Source: a virus. From it: a DNA stretch of 51,375 nucleotides. The DNA lies in IMG/VR virus record IMGVR_UViG_3300046808_000281, positions 1 to 51,375 of that record. One strand, written 5' to 3'. Of the stretch, positions 32,601-40,888 are shown in pieces. The first letter of the stretch is position 1. Each line of letters begins with the position of its first letter. Made by a program: the position numbers and the translations under genes. The notes under the pieces are model-generated. The model was not told the DNA's origin. It made no database searches and saw only the letters and a list, made by a program, of their open reading frames with translations.

Positions 32601-33669
32601 GGGTGATATCGCAGCAGCAGCTAAGGCCATTGAGGATGGTAGAGCTCAGCAAGCTGAAGCAGCCATGACATCTCAGAGAGAAGCCCTTGATCTAGCCAAG
32701 CAGCAGGAACTTGGAGCACTAGCTGATGCCCAAGGAAGAACTCGCTCCCAGCTTGAGGCATCCATTCTAGATCTTAAGAAGCAAATCTTCAAGATTGAGG
32801 AAGATACTCTAGAGCCAGCAACAGAGGCTAGAAGACAAGCAGACCTTAAAAAGCAAGCTGCCATTGATAGTATCAAGGTTCTTGGCTTAAATAAAGATGA
32901 GTGGGAAAAGGTAAAGAACAAGGTAGATATGGCTAGAGTAAATAGCGATAAATATCAAAAGGCAATTGGTGCTGCTCTAAAGACCGTAGAAGATTTAGTT
33001 AAAAAGTGGGGTGATCTGGACGGTAAGGTTGTAACAACAACACACAAGATTGTTGAGGTAACTGAAAAGGTAGGCTCAACTGGTTCTGGTGGCTCTGGTG
33101 GCTCTGGTGGATCTGGTGGATCTACTAATAATAACACCAACTCAAACGCAAATCCAAAACCTGGAGACAAGAAATATGTTGGAAGCATGCTTTTAACATA
33201 TACCAAGCAACTTGTAAAGGGTACTGGAGTATATAATGGATCTCAATTTGTTCCTGCAAAATATGAATATATTTGGAAGTCTGGTGGTGGAATGGTTCCA
33301 CAATATTTTGGAAACGGAGGACAGCCAAGGGGTACGGACACAGTCCCTGCCATGCTGACCCCTGGAGAATTCGTAATGCGTAAGAGTGCTGTTAGCAAAT
33401 ATGGCATTGGGACAATGAAGGCAATCAACAATGGAAGCTTTGTTCCAAAGATGTCAGCACCTGGAATCCAATCTCCATCTGGAAGCTCTTTTGTTCCTAC
33501 GATTGTTAATGAAGGAACATCTGCAACAAATAATAACTCTTCAGTGTATAATTATAACCTAAGCGTAAATGTTGGCTCTTCAAATGCAGGGGCTCAGGAC
33601 ATTGCAAATGCAGTAATGCAGAAGATTAGGTCAGTAGATTCACAAAGAGTAAGAGGAGTTAGACTTTAA
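26623..33669 (+). CDS. Tape measure protein
   Basis: 2348 residues, the longest gene. Residues ~150-480 match the TP901-type tape measure core (QWAGRQLMVGFTIPLSIFGTAAAQEFKKVEEAS, EQLFGKFQFSRLSTLFQNV). Hydrophobic segments lie near residues 541-575 and 1258-1295. Long coiled-coil regions fill residues ~1900-2150. Two 'G.DxxPAxLxxGExV' units occur, at ~664-700 (KGDKIPANLSDGEVVLSAE) and ~2225-2255 (RGTDTVPAMLTPGEFVMRKS), and a Gly/Ser linker at ~2152-2167. At about 0.15 nm per residue the tail would be near 350 nm. No lytic domain is apparent. Confidence 0.92.
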   Translation: MADIQSNIRVNIDTAEALASIKALQRQISTFQKEMASSSTANALAAKNLQKSLIDDINATGKFSASLKTISSTTDTFTKALEKNKLSLGQYFKYGMASSKSFSRMFQNEFDTVNKVARERVKDLQTQYISLGRDASGALKSIAVRPLALDMEDLGTKAQIAAQRTQIFNQILKQGSTNLLNFGKNTQWAGRQLMVGFTIPLSIFGTAAAQEFKKVEEASIKFRRVYGDAFTPVEQTNAMLDQIKELGIELTKYGISLDQTLGLAADAAAMGNTGQKLIAQVEQSTKLAVLGQTATQDALATTISLTDAFGYSTKQLADKTNFLNAVENQTVLSIEDLTTAIPKAGPVVKQLGGDVEDLSFFMTAMKEGGINASEGANALKSGLASLINPTEKARMMLLGMGIDMRKILDTNQGNVSGVVVDFAKALDQLDPTTRAQAIEQLFGKFQFSRLSTLFQNVIAEGTQAQRVLELSSMTASDLAALSAKELATVEESPLYKFQAALEKFQAAMAPVGEQFMKMVTPFIEFGTKILNMFNGMTDGAKGFITTIVGLAGVVAPVFIMAFGLIANALANGMKGFLFLKNALQGTLKETNDLGEQTQYMTSEQLQAAAVASSLDQVHGKLVQTFTSEAGAIDKLRTAMERAALAQAKFGGVSVARGAKPKNFADGGMVVSGPGGPKGDKIPANLSDGEVVLSAETVQENPNIVAALLAGGKVKIPGFKKGGGPGSPKGSISFGDSSMDINASQTAIDRIQTILDGITDDFIKVDQKGDVIEKLFASLATMSEEGKVSLKKFFQAFAVAAEDVSGQNVSNQVNKFYAENLGVKGKPMKYSATGVGTIQQQADKAGRADELQRARMRLAAEESLGLPGGQYQIDRAHRLPVGGAAKSLPEAWDMKGVNPQTHTENQISNYLAGEQKVKAFYDKYMAQLEKMRTEGKVSEDQYLSIKNKINSNLALSEVELATQADVLEAITAEDKKTWESSKAMQNAYNDSKRAVAGARVSGGLSTNPNVGVASSAEATSFAAGIDAAKDKVRAAGTRTVQNFADGVNAESESASPSKKTRRAAKNLVDGVVEAINEGKDDVKAAAANNQTAKAEASRQQLYGGQMPTSQDKSMRRNRERKSTVGAALEKQQQRNVAAFNQSVQKTSDSFAKFNSKMMAFSSVLGSVSLIAGMFGNDLGGLGAAITGVSSVMFTLSMMSNMLINAERLQLAIKAASYVAQQAFNTGLGRSVAVARMFVLGLLGTNVAQTAATASTTGLAVGAGAAALSLWSLIWPIAAVVAAIAALGFGIKALFDWFGDQKAQITGLGDTAAMAAEKVAALGEALGVTVTDIDLSNRVGVESGTTADQQTMQQKVEASTYGSEGKSFTEYFGDNITAVKNATKGDATAALESLALQLGNSGFGPETVDGIIRAIASAAERKDLDLSFASVNLGLETPEGMAQLDKQVASAAKTLNDIAGKQGTQLTNLVAGGAYNSNAAANTLSTDETKSVEVAGGQIGTSLKALSNSFEMGTIDATTLIDKISQVGASFDSMTDEAKIIALPQIAEAMGMTEAIEGVNNINDQFLILKATAAGVTITDDQLEVLKKGKAAGTKYTKVLQTITGAINTAAVATENQNKAQEALNVSLAVQEQADNVQKNIDTYNSLLQLEGVTLTTAEAIRYASNAAIQDAMAKVEAAKGTDQYSTALNNLKGALNNLVTADRQWEKINSKGSGGQKSAYQQAIEALRNQRKEIQQTVRAYGLMTKANISAGAAWKYANDATIAAGLATAKTAKQIKAITDAIKLLERENLKNAFGNFTKENAAAKETLNSQLKMASALGAVGASAEEVDALLSDENLSAGFKAGTVSAKQLEDALARIRANKEIEIKIKMQTAEGMQELFDDAYSMVQESFDAQETQIDLDFRFGTNLSGKNKDLINTDKIDETIENAQNQIADLAYQVDDYEAGIQQIQWQEDEINKKYEERSKALDRIQKANDAITRQNKAQLTIADALSQGDIAAAAKAIEDGRAQQAEAAMTSQREALDLAKQQELGALADAQGRTRSQLEASILDLKKQIFKIEEDTLEPATEARRQADLKKQAAIDSIKVLGLNKDEWEKVKNKVDMARVNSDKYQKAIGAALKTVEDLVKKWGDLDGKVVTTTHKIVEVTEKVGSTGSGGSGGSGGSGGSTNNNTNSNANPKPGDKKYVGSMLLTYTKQLVKGTGVYNGSQFVPAKYEYIWKSGGGMVPQYFGNGGQPRGTDTVPAMLTPGEFVMRKSAVSKYGIGTMKAINNGSFVPKMSAPGIQSPSGSSFVPTIVNEGTSATNNNSSVYNYNLSVNVGSSNAGAQDIANAVMQKIRSVDSQRVRGVRL
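33079..33123 (+). repeat. GSGGSGG-type linker repeat in the tape measure gene
   Basis: Four to five GGT/GGC-TCT-GGT triplet repeats encode a flexible (Ser-Gly-Gly) linker between the helical rod and the C-terminal domain. Confidence 0.7.
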
Positions 33670-34307
33670 TGGCAACACAAACGTACATGGATGGTAGAAA
33701 GAAATACTCACGTCCTCACGCCATGATGTGGTCAAAACAACCTCCACTAATTATAAATGGCAAGTATGTTCCATACGGTCTTGAGGTGAATGACTATGTA
33801 GACACACAGACTGACCTACAATTGAGAGATCAGTTTTTGATTCTTTCTGATGATAATAGACAGCCCCTAGCTTTTAAAACAGACAGAATCCAGACACGTA
33901 AGCGTATGGTTAATGGCCAGATGAGGTCATACCACATTGCTGACAAGATAAATCTATCTACATCATGGGATTTACTTCCATCACGTGGATTTGCTACATA
34001 CCCTAATTTTGATTCTGCAACGGGAGAGCCAAACCAAGCATTAGTAGCTTCTCAAATTATCACTAGCGATGGTGGTGCAGGCGGTGTTGAAATACTTAAT
34101 TGGTATGAGAATAATCCTGGGTCATTCTGGGTATACCTATCCTATGACAAGTATAATGAATTTGCTAAGGACCAGTTTAGATTTGAAAGACTTGGAGAAT
34201 ATCCACAGGCCATAGAAATGTATATTTCATCATTTGATTACGATGTCATAAAGCGTGGCGGTAGTCATGATCTTTGGAATATATCGGTTTCTCTAGAAGA
34301 GGTATAA
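33669..34307 (+). CDS. Distal tail protein (Dit-like)
   Basis: 212 residues, directly after the tape measure, with TAATG overlaps on both sides. Visible pattern: PPLIINGKYVPYGLEVNDYVDTQTDLQLRDQFL, then QTRKRMVNGQMRSYHIADKINLSTSWDLLPSRGF, and a final IEMYISSFDYDVIKRGGSHDLWNISVSLEEV, a strand often seen at the end of ring-forming tail proteins. Dit-like hexamers form the tail tip to which the hub and fibres attach. Assigned by gene order and beta-rich plan. Confidence 0.55.
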   Translation: MATQTYMDGRKKYSRPHAMMWSKQPPLIINGKYVPYGLEVNDYVDTQTDLQLRDQFLILSDDNRQPLAFKTDRIQTRKRMVNGQMRSYHIADKINLSTSWDLLPSRGFATYPNFDSATGEPNQALVASQIITSDGGAGGVEILNWYENNPGSFWVYLSYDKYNEFAKDQFRFERLGEYPQAIEMYISSFDYDVIKRGGSHDLWNISVSLEEV

Positions 34308-37300
34308 TGTTTGGTAATAAGAATCTTCTTGCTCATATAGAACAGTCGTCTACTATAGCTGTATCATCAGCCATCTTCGCTGAGTGGAATATGAATATAC
34401 CTCAAAACTTTGCTAAGATTGGTAACTATAGGTATAGACCAACCTCATCATCAATCTATAGCACAATAGTTTCGTCTTATGACAAATATGATTCTGGTAA
34501 TTTTTATACTGGTGCAACAGATGCTGATATAGTTATCGATGGTGGCGTTGACCAGAATGATCAACCACTAGCATTCACACAGCCAAAGGATCAAGTAAAG
34601 CTTTTGTTTTCTTTGGAAGACTGTTTTGGAAAGTTTAGGCCAAGATCTGGAATCAATAAAGCTAAGTATTTTTCAGACAGATACTTCCACTATAGCGACA
34701 AGGATATGGCAAAGCGTCCAAGGTACTATATTGCAACAAAGAATGATTCGTTTAAGTATTGGACATCTGATAGAACTGAGGATGGAACTAGAGGAATTTC
34801 GTACCCAGTAAAGTCTGGATCCAATACGTCTTATTTTATTGACGATGCAGCACCATTTATTGTGTACTCTGAGAGTGTACCAGCAAACAGAATTGTTGTA
34901 AAGATGCAGACTCACATAGGCTCAATTAATAAGGGGCCTTTTGTGTCTCCTTCTGGAACAACACTAGCAGATCCATTTTATGGACAGGAAAATAGCAAGA
35001 CACCAAATAAGTGGAGAATCCAGTATCTAGACGAGAACGATACTTGGGTTGATGCAGTATCTTTTTTGCCTACTGATACAAGAGCTAATGGGTCGCCAAT
35101 CATTGGCTCTGATGGCTACGTAGAAGTCTACTATGGAGCAATAATCCCAACAGAGTACTCATCAATATTCAACTATAAGAGAGCTTTCGGATCTGAGCAG
35201 ATGCTTCCGATAAATCCAGGGGTAGGCTCTGCATATCTAGTCAAGACATCATCATCAGAAGCTGGAACATTCTATGTATATACTTCAACTGGATATAAGT
35301 CGTTTGCAGCTAGATATGGTTGGTCACTATCTGATACAGAGGTTCTAGATTTTAGAAATACAATTGACATAACTGAGCCTGCTGACTACTTTGTTGATCA
35401 GCTATCTGGTAAAAAGAATTATTCAAAGTACCAGCATATTCGTGGTATACGTGTTGTGATTGATCAGATGAATACACCAAATACTTCTTTTGATCTAATT
35501 GAAATGTCACCAAGATTAGTATTAGACTTTACTGCAATGACAGCATCGCTTAATGTTACAAAAAGCATGTCTGATTTGGGAAATGCTGGTATGCCAGTTG
35601 GACAGCTTTTGGCATCAGTCGGTAGCATCAATCTTTTTGACTATAATGAAGTATTTAATGAGAATAATAAAAATAGTGTAATAGCTAAGTACCTTGATCA
35701 GATTATTAAGTTTATGATTTATGAAAACATTACAGATAATGATGGCAACAAGTATCTTGTTCCAATCAAAACTTTGTATTCTGCAAATAGACCATCTCTA
35801 TCAGCAGCAACTAGAGAACTATCTATAGAGCTAAGAGACCTAACATTTTGGCTAGAACAGTCGATGGCACCAGAACTATTTATGGTAGACGTTTCTATGA
35901 GCGTAGCTGTCTCCACTTTGCTTGACTCTATTGGTTTTTCTAACTACAAATTCTTAAGAATGGCAGATGAAAAGGATCTTATCATCCCATACTTCTATAC
36001 TAGTAGCGAACAGTCTGTCATGCAAGTATTGCAGGATATAGCAGTATCTGCTCAGGCTGCGATGTTCTTTGATGAAGAAAACAACCTTATCGTTATGTCG
36101 AAGGGGTACATGCTCCCAGAGTCAACACTGCCAAGAGAAACAGATATGATTCTTAGTGGAGAAAATACTGATGTTATAGATGCAAACATTCAAGACATAT
36201 CTATGCAAGAAACTAAGGTGTTCAATAGTGGAACAATAAACTTTCAGGAAAAATATATTCAAAGATCATATGGCTCAATTAAGCAGTCATCGATGATTGA
36301 TAGAAATAAGACATGGATATATAAGCCAGCATTGTTATGGGAGGCATCTGGTTCCTTGAACACTAAGTCTCAAAATGGACAGCTAACTAGCCAGTCAGCA
36401 TATTCTCTAGCTGCCATACCACTGAATTCCAAGATACCTGCAACTGTGCCAACAGTTTCTAATGGTGTCATATTAAACAATATCATGGACTTTGGTGAGG
36501 GCGTTTACTTTATAACAAGATACAATGGATACTTTTTTGCTAATGGAGAAATCATAAGATTTGACGCTGTAGAGTATAGCATTTCTGGACAGGCAGCACC
36601 AGTTTGGATTCAGAGTACACAGGAATACTCAAATTACTTCCAGTCTGTAAAGTTTGGTGGAACAATGTTTCCAACTGGAAGAGTAAGAATATACTGTGAG
36701 CCAAAGTATGAAATAGTTAATGGCGTAACTAGATTTAAAGATGGTGCTGTAAATAAGCATGGTCGTGGTCAATTTGGAACCCCAATAGTAGAGCACGAGG
36801 CAGGGTTATCTTCTCTGTGGACAAATTCAGATGGATCAAATCCAACTCGTGGATGTAAGATGTCGTTTTCAGATTTACTATCTTTTGATGAAAAAACTGC
36901 ACAAGAAAAAAGCAAGTCGTTGACAGTCTCTGCTGCAGGTTTAGCTAATTCTACAGTTGCCAATGCTAGCAGAAGTGGAATAATCAGAAACTCACTTAGT
37001 GGTAACTACAAGACTGATGCACAAATTAATCAGCTAAAAATTACAGAAGTTGGAACTGTTCAGTCTTCAGCACTAGTGTTTGATGGTCCAACATTCACAA
37101 CCGATGTAAAGGCAGTAGACCACATAAGCTATGCACCAAAACAACTTGGTCGTCCATACTCTCACTTTGGAACTAGACTAAGAATTATTGGTAGGTCTGA
37201 AAATGGAACAAATAAGGTTCAAACACCAACAGGTTCTATGGGATACTACCAGGATGGAAAGATTGGTGGAGCTTCTGGTGGTCTAGCAGTATTGCTAAAC

Positions 37301-38566
37301 TCAGCCACAAATAACGGATATTACTTTGAGGTAATGGCACTGACTGGTGAAAATGCTTCTGGCGAAGAAGATATTGTCCTTAACAATGTTGTTTTTTACA
37401 AAATTAAGTCAGACTCTAGTGGTAATGCTGTTCCAGTTCGACTATGGTCTGGAATCGCAAATATCATAGTAGACTCTGGAAATTTTGCTGGGCAGTCAAG
37501 AATGAATACTCAGGATAACCCAACAGTTTATGACCTATCTGTAGAGTATGAGGAAGTTGACAAACGTTCAACTAGAAGATTCTATCTATACATTAATAAC
37601 AAGTGTGTAGCCATTGTTGATGACACAGACCCACTTCCAGCATACCAGGGAATTGCTCCATTTATTAGGGGCACATCAAGAGTAATGTTTGAAAACATTT
37701 ACGCTCTTTCTAAGAAGTATTCTGTAGATGCTACTGGCAGCCTATCTACACCAATAAATTCTGTATTTGGAGATAGCTCAGTTGACGTGTCAGAGGCAAC
37801 AAGAAAGTACGCACTGAGTGGTGCTGTACAGAAGACATATCTGTCTGATATAAATGGTCAGCAGGGTCCAGGCTACGACATGTATTTTGAAGAGTTTGGT
37901 ACAATTATGAGAGAGGCAGCATACTTTAATATTAAGTTTGACAAGGCCTATCCAGCACTAAGTGCAAAGATTTCTCCAACCTTTAACAAGGTTAAGGGGT
38001 ATACAGTTTCTGGGTTTATGCCAAATGCATATGGTGCAGAATTCCTTGTGTTTAATCATACAGATACTGTAATTAGCCTTGATGAAACAACAGGAAATTA
38101 TTTAAGAATTCAGGGCGTAACCTTTACGCAGAACTCAGACAGGAAGTTAACGCTTGATGATTACTACAAGCACAACAGTGACTTGTCTAATGTTGACTAT
38201 GTAATTACAGCTACAAACTCACCTTTTAAAGCAGAAAAGGAATACTTTGACATTAGAGCAAGCCGTGCCACATATGGCACTAACGAGTTTTCAATTGATG
38301 CAAAATATATTCAGACAGAAGATGCTGCACGAGATCTTATGGGCTGGGTAATTTCAAAAACCATCAAGCCAAGAAAGGCTATTGGTATGTCCGTCTTTGC
38401 AGGTTCAGTCCTTCAGCTAGGAGACATTGTTCAGATATTCTGGACAGATAATGATGGAACTGATCAGCTAGTAAGTAGAGACAAAAAGTTTGTGGTCTAC
38501 AGCATAGAGTACTCAGTCGAATCTACTGGACCATCATCAATTGTATATGTTAGTGAGGTAATCTAA
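34307..38566 (+). CDS. Tail hub/tail-associated protein (Tal-like)
   Basis: 1419 residues from the ATG overlapping the Dit stop (TAATG); an upstream TTG at 34274 is less likely. The first ~370 residues are a mixed beta segment with discoidin-like pattern. Residues ~400-640 (LASVGSINLFDYNEVFNENN..., LSAATRELSIELRDLTFWLEQSM..., EQSVMQVLQDIAVSAQAAMFFDEENNLIVMSKG) resemble the hub domains of gp27/Tal proteins. A further domain near 930-1120 (HFGTRLRIIGRSENGTNKVQTPTG, RFYLYINNKCVAIVDD) is a lectin-like sandwich. Probably the central baseplate organiser. Confidence 0.6.
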   Translation: MFGNKNLLAHIEQSSTIAVSSAIFAEWNMNIPQNFAKIGNYRYRPTSSSIYSTIVSSYDKYDSGNFYTGATDADIVIDGGVDQNDQPLAFTQPKDQVKLLFSLEDCFGKFRPRSGINKAKYFSDRYFHYSDKDMAKRPRYYIATKNDSFKYWTSDRTEDGTRGISYPVKSGSNTSYFIDDAAPFIVYSESVPANRIVVKMQTHIGSINKGPFVSPSGTTLADPFYGQENSKTPNKWRIQYLDENDTWVDAVSFLPTDTRANGSPIIGSDGYVEVYYGAIIPTEYSSIFNYKRAFGSEQMLPINPGVGSAYLVKTSSSEAGTFYVYTSTGYKSFAARYGWSLSDTEVLDFRNTIDITEPADYFVDQLSGKKNYSKYQHIRGIRVVIDQMNTPNTSFDLIEMSPRLVLDFTAMTASLNVTKSMSDLGNAGMPVGQLLASVGSINLFDYNEVFNENNKNSVIAKYLDQIIKFMIYENITDNDGNKYLVPIKTLYSANRPSLSAATRELSIELRDLTFWLEQSMAPELFMVDVSMSVAVSTLLDSIGFSNYKFLRMADEKDLIIPYFYTSSEQSVMQVLQDIAVSAQAAMFFDEENNLIVMSKGYMLPESTLPRETDMILSGENTDVIDANIQDISMQETKVFNSGTINFQEKYIQRSYGSIKQSSMIDRNKTWIYKPALLWEASGSLNTKSQNGQLTSQSAYSLAAIPLNSKIPATVPTVSNGVILNNIMDFGEGVYFITRYNGYFFANGEIIRFDAVEYSISGQAAPVWIQSTQEYSNYFQSVKFGGTMFPTGRVRIYCEPKYEIVNGVTRFKDGAVNKHGRGQFGTPIVEHEAGLSSLWTNSDGSNPTRGCKMSFSDLLSFDEKTAQEKSKSLTVSAAGLANSTVANASRSGIIRNSLSGNYKTDAQINQLKITEVGTVQSSALVFDGPTFTTDVKAVDHISYAPKQLGRPYSHFGTRLRIIGRSENGTNKVQTPTGSMGYYQDGKIGGASGGLAVLLNSATNNGYYFEVMALTGENASGEEDIVLNNVVFYKIKSDSSGNAVPVRLWSGIANIIVDSGNFAGQSRMNTQDNPTVYDLSVEYEEVDKRSTRRFYLYINNKCVAIVDDTDPLPAYQGIAPFIRGTSRVMFENIYALSKKYSVDATGSLSTPINSVFGDSSVDVSEATRKYALSGAVQKTYLSDINGQQGPGYDMYFEEFGTIMREAAYFNIKFDKAYPALSAKISPTFNKVKGYTVSGFMPNAYGAEFLVFNHTDTVISLDETTGNYLRIQGVTFTQNSDRKLTLDDYYKHNSDLSNVDYVITATNSPFKAEKEYFDIRASRATYGTNEFSIDAKYIQTEDAARDLMGWVISKTIKPRKAIGMSVFAGSVLQLGDIVQIFWTDNDGTDQLVSRDKKFVVYSIEYSVESTGPSSIVYVSEVI

Positions 38567-39501
38567 TGGCAGGAAAAGCAAGGCAGACACCAACACCAAG
38601 TCCAAGTCCAGGCTCAAAGCCAGTTCCAGTAGCAAAAGGTCTTCCAAGTATTCCATTTTTGAATAAGACAAAAACGACGAATACCGTTCCAAAAATGTTG
38701 CAGCCACCCAAACAACCTTCTCCAGATAGGCCAGAAAGAATAGCAAATACTGCAAAAGCAGCTGAACTTGCCAAGGCCAAGGCTGCTGATGCTGCACTTA
38801 AAAAATTGACTAGTGGGCAAAAGCTAACTGATGCAGAAAAAAAGATTTTAAATATAAAAACAACTAAGCCTACAGACAACAAGAAGAAGCCAGACCCAAA
38901 ACCCAAGCCAAAACCTAAACCAAAGCCTAAGCCAAAACCTAAGCCAAATACTTCTGGAACCACCTCAAATGCTAATCCAGATACAAATGTTGATGATGCA
39001 GGCCAGGAAGATGTTGGAGTTGGTGCTACTCCAGATGCACCAGAATCAGGCGTAACTGGAGAAAGTGAAACTCCAAAAACATATAAGCCAGCAACGCCAG
39101 ATTTAATAATTCTACAAGAAGAAGCATTCCCAACAGAAGTTATGACTGATCTTCTTTTTGAAGATATTGGCGGTACAGAAATTCTTAATCTAGCAAGACA
39201 TGACCTTGTTAGTGGAATAGACATTAAGTATCAACAAATATCAAATTTGGCTAAAATAGAAACCATATATGGTGGAGCCAACTTAATTGCATTGCAAAGT
39301 ACATCCGAGCAAGTATTTAAAAAATACCCACTAAGCAGGTATACCTTTGTTCCAGAAACAACAGCTGACCCATCTGGATTTAATAGTCCAGTATATCTAG
39401 ACACTGATGGCAATCTTATAGTAGAGCTTGCAAATCTAGACAATTCATATCAAATAGAGATTGAGTTCCAGTCAGCAGATACTAATGATATAATATATTG
39501 A
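38566..39501 (+). CDS. Tail protein with Lys-Pro repeat stalk
   Basis: 311 residues. Residues 1-75 are Pro/Lys/Ala-rich and disordered-looking. A helical segment (AKAAELAKAKAADAALKKLTSGQKLTDAEKKIL) is followed by a run of about eight Lys-Pro dipeptides (residues ~112-127). The ~110 C-terminal residues form a folded domain (TEVMTDLLFEDIGGTEILNLARHDLVSGIDI..., FVPETTADPSGFNSPVYLDTDGNLIVELANLDN). The KP stalk probably projects the C-terminal domain from the tail tip. Function unknown. Start overlaps the hub stop (TAATG). Confidence 0.55.
   Translation: MAGKARQTPTPSPSPGSKPVPVAKGLPSIPFLNKTKTTNTVPKMLQPPKQPSPDRPERIANTAKAAELAKAKAADAALKKLTSGQKLTDAEKKILNIKTTKPTDNKKKPDPKPKPKPKPKPKPKPKPNTSGTTSNANPDTNVDDAGQEDVGVGATPDAPESGVTGESETPKTYKPATPDLIILQEEAFPTEVMTDLLFEDIGGTEILNLARHDLVSGIDIKYQQISNLAKIETIYGGANLIALQSTSEQVFKKYPLSRYTFVPETTADPSGFNSPVYLDTDGNLIVELANLDNSYQIEIEFQSADTNDIIY
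38899..38946 (+). repeat. Lys-Pro dipeptide coding repeat
   Basis: Eight AAR-CCN units with varied third positions encode (KP)8, preceded by KKKPDP. Such stretches form stiff, extended polyproline-like rods. Confidence 0.8.
39486..39494 (+). promoter_or_regulatory. Extended -10 promoter TGATATAAT
   Basis: Lies inside the 3' end of the KP protein gene; start is predicted near 39501 and the ATG is at 39512, with GAGG at 39500-39503. Confidence 0.55.
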
Positions 39502-39511
39502 GGTAAAAACC

Positions 39512-40888
39512 ATGATAACCAATAAAGGCCAGCAGCTAATTACAAAGTATATGATAGGACAGGCAGCGTCATATGCTTCTCACATTGCCGTTGGCTGTGG
39601 TCCCATGCCATACACTAGTCAGTCATCTGTGTCTCAGGCTGAAATAGCAGAACAAAGACTAAAGCAATCTTTAGATTTTGAGATGTTTCGTGTACCAATA
39701 ACCTCAAGAGGATATGTCACAGAAGAGTCAGGGTCAGCCTCTATTACTGGGGTTTCAATTGCAGACGGTATTGTGACATACACCACATCAACTAATAATT
39801 TTGTGACTGGAGATCGTGTCACAATATCCAGTGTAAATCCATCACAATTTAATATCTCTGATGCGATTATTATTGATTCTTCGCCAACAAGCTTTTCAAT
39901 TAAAAACTCTGTTACTGGTACTTACATTTCTGGGGGCACAGCAAAGACATACTATACTGACATTGTACTAACTGCAGAGCTGCCAACAGAAGAAAGATAT
40001 GAGATTACTGAGGTTGGAGTATTCTCAGCACAGTCAAATCCAGATGCAGGCTCATATGACAGTAGAACTATTTACTCATTTTCTCAGAATGAGAACTGGC
40101 AATACCATGGCACTAGCATTGAGCCAATCCCAGTAATCTATACACCACTTGATCCAAATCAGGCAAACGTTCTTGAGGGCACATACTTTGTTAATGGCGT
40201 GAGCAAGGACTGTAAGGTTTTGCATACAAACGCAGACAATACCTTATTTGCAAATGAAAATAGAATTAGAAGATATGAGACTTGCAGATACCTAAATAAC
40301 ATCATTGCAATTCGTGGAAATACTACAAATCTTTCATATAATTCTACAACAGGCAGGGTAGTCTATAACTCTGGCGATCATATTCACCTAAACAATGTTA
40401 AGCTAAACTTTGATAAGAATTCACCATCTGATGAGATTAGGCTTGCTTTCTCAGTAATAAACAAGCGAGGAAGCGTAGAGGAAAACCCATCAGAAGTGAA
40501 CATCGTTGTTGAATTTGCTATTTCAGACTCAACTACATCTGACTCAGCCAAGCTAGAGGTTCACTTGTCTTCTGCAGATGTTAACTTTTCTAATAACAGA
40601 TACTTTGTGGTTTCAAAGAAAATTAGTGATCTTGTAACAACGCAAAACTTTTCTTGGAGCCAGGTAACGAATATTAAGGTTTTTGCATCAGCAAAAGATG
40701 TAGACTCCAACGTAACTGATCTATTCTATATTTGTCTAGATGCCTTGAGACTTGAAAATACTCAGACAATCAATCCACTGTATGGTCTTTCTGGATACTC
40801 TGTAATTAAAACAGATGGGGGAACAACAGTGAAAAAGCTTGAGAACACTACAAACTATATAGAGTTTAGGTTTGGCATAGATATATAA
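39512..40888 (+). CDS. Minor tail/fibre protein
   Basis: 458 residues. The N-terminus (ITNKGQQLITKYMIGQAASYASHIAVGCG) resembles the opening of many baseplate and collar-type fibre proteins. Next is a YTTSTNNFVTGDRVTISSVNPSQFNISDAII unit, like a small surface domain found in T4-like fibres. 'ERYEITEVGVFSAQSNPDAG' follows, and the C-terminal half is a lectin-like sandwich (HIHLNNVKLNFDKNSPSDEIRLAFSVINKRG). Probably a peripheral tail-tip protein. Confidence 0.55.
   Translation: MITNKGQQLITKYMIGQAASYASHIAVGCGPMPYTSQSSVSQAEIAEQRLKQSLDFEMFRVPITSRGYVTEESGSASITGVSIADGIVTYTTSTNNFVTGDRVTISSVNPSQFNISDAIIIDSSPTSFSIKNSVTGTYISGGTAKTYYTDIVLTAELPTEERYEITEVGVFSAQSNPDAGSYDSRTIYSFSQNENWQYHGTSIEPIPVIYTPLDPNQANVLEGTYFVNGVSKDCKVLHTNADNTLFANENRIRRYETCRYLNNIIAIRGNTTNLSYNSTTGRVVYNSGDHIHLNNVKLNFDKNSPSDEIRLAFSVINKRGSVEENPSEVNIVVEFAISDSTTSDSAKLEVHLSSADVNFSNNRYFVVSKKISDLVTTQNFSWSQVTNIKVFASAKDVDSNVTDLFYICLDALRLENTQTINPLYGLSGYSVIKTDGGTTVKKLENTTNYIEFRFGIDI

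Noticed and set aside
34303-34308. TATAAT at the distal tail/hub junction as a promoter
   Set aside because: The hexamer contains the start codon of the hub gene itself, so it cannot serve that gene. It is probably a by-product of a GTA-TAA-TG junction.
34274-34309. TTG at 34274 as start of the hub protein
   Set aside because: It would overlap the distal tail gene by 34 nt without a ribosome site; the ATG at 34307 makes the TAATG junction used throughout the genome.
38569-39224. Minus-strand frame of 224 residues with Gly-Leu-Gly-Phe repeats
   Set aside because: Antisense of the Lys-Pro repeat and Pro-rich regions; no start signals and the plus-strand gene is coupled to its neighbours.
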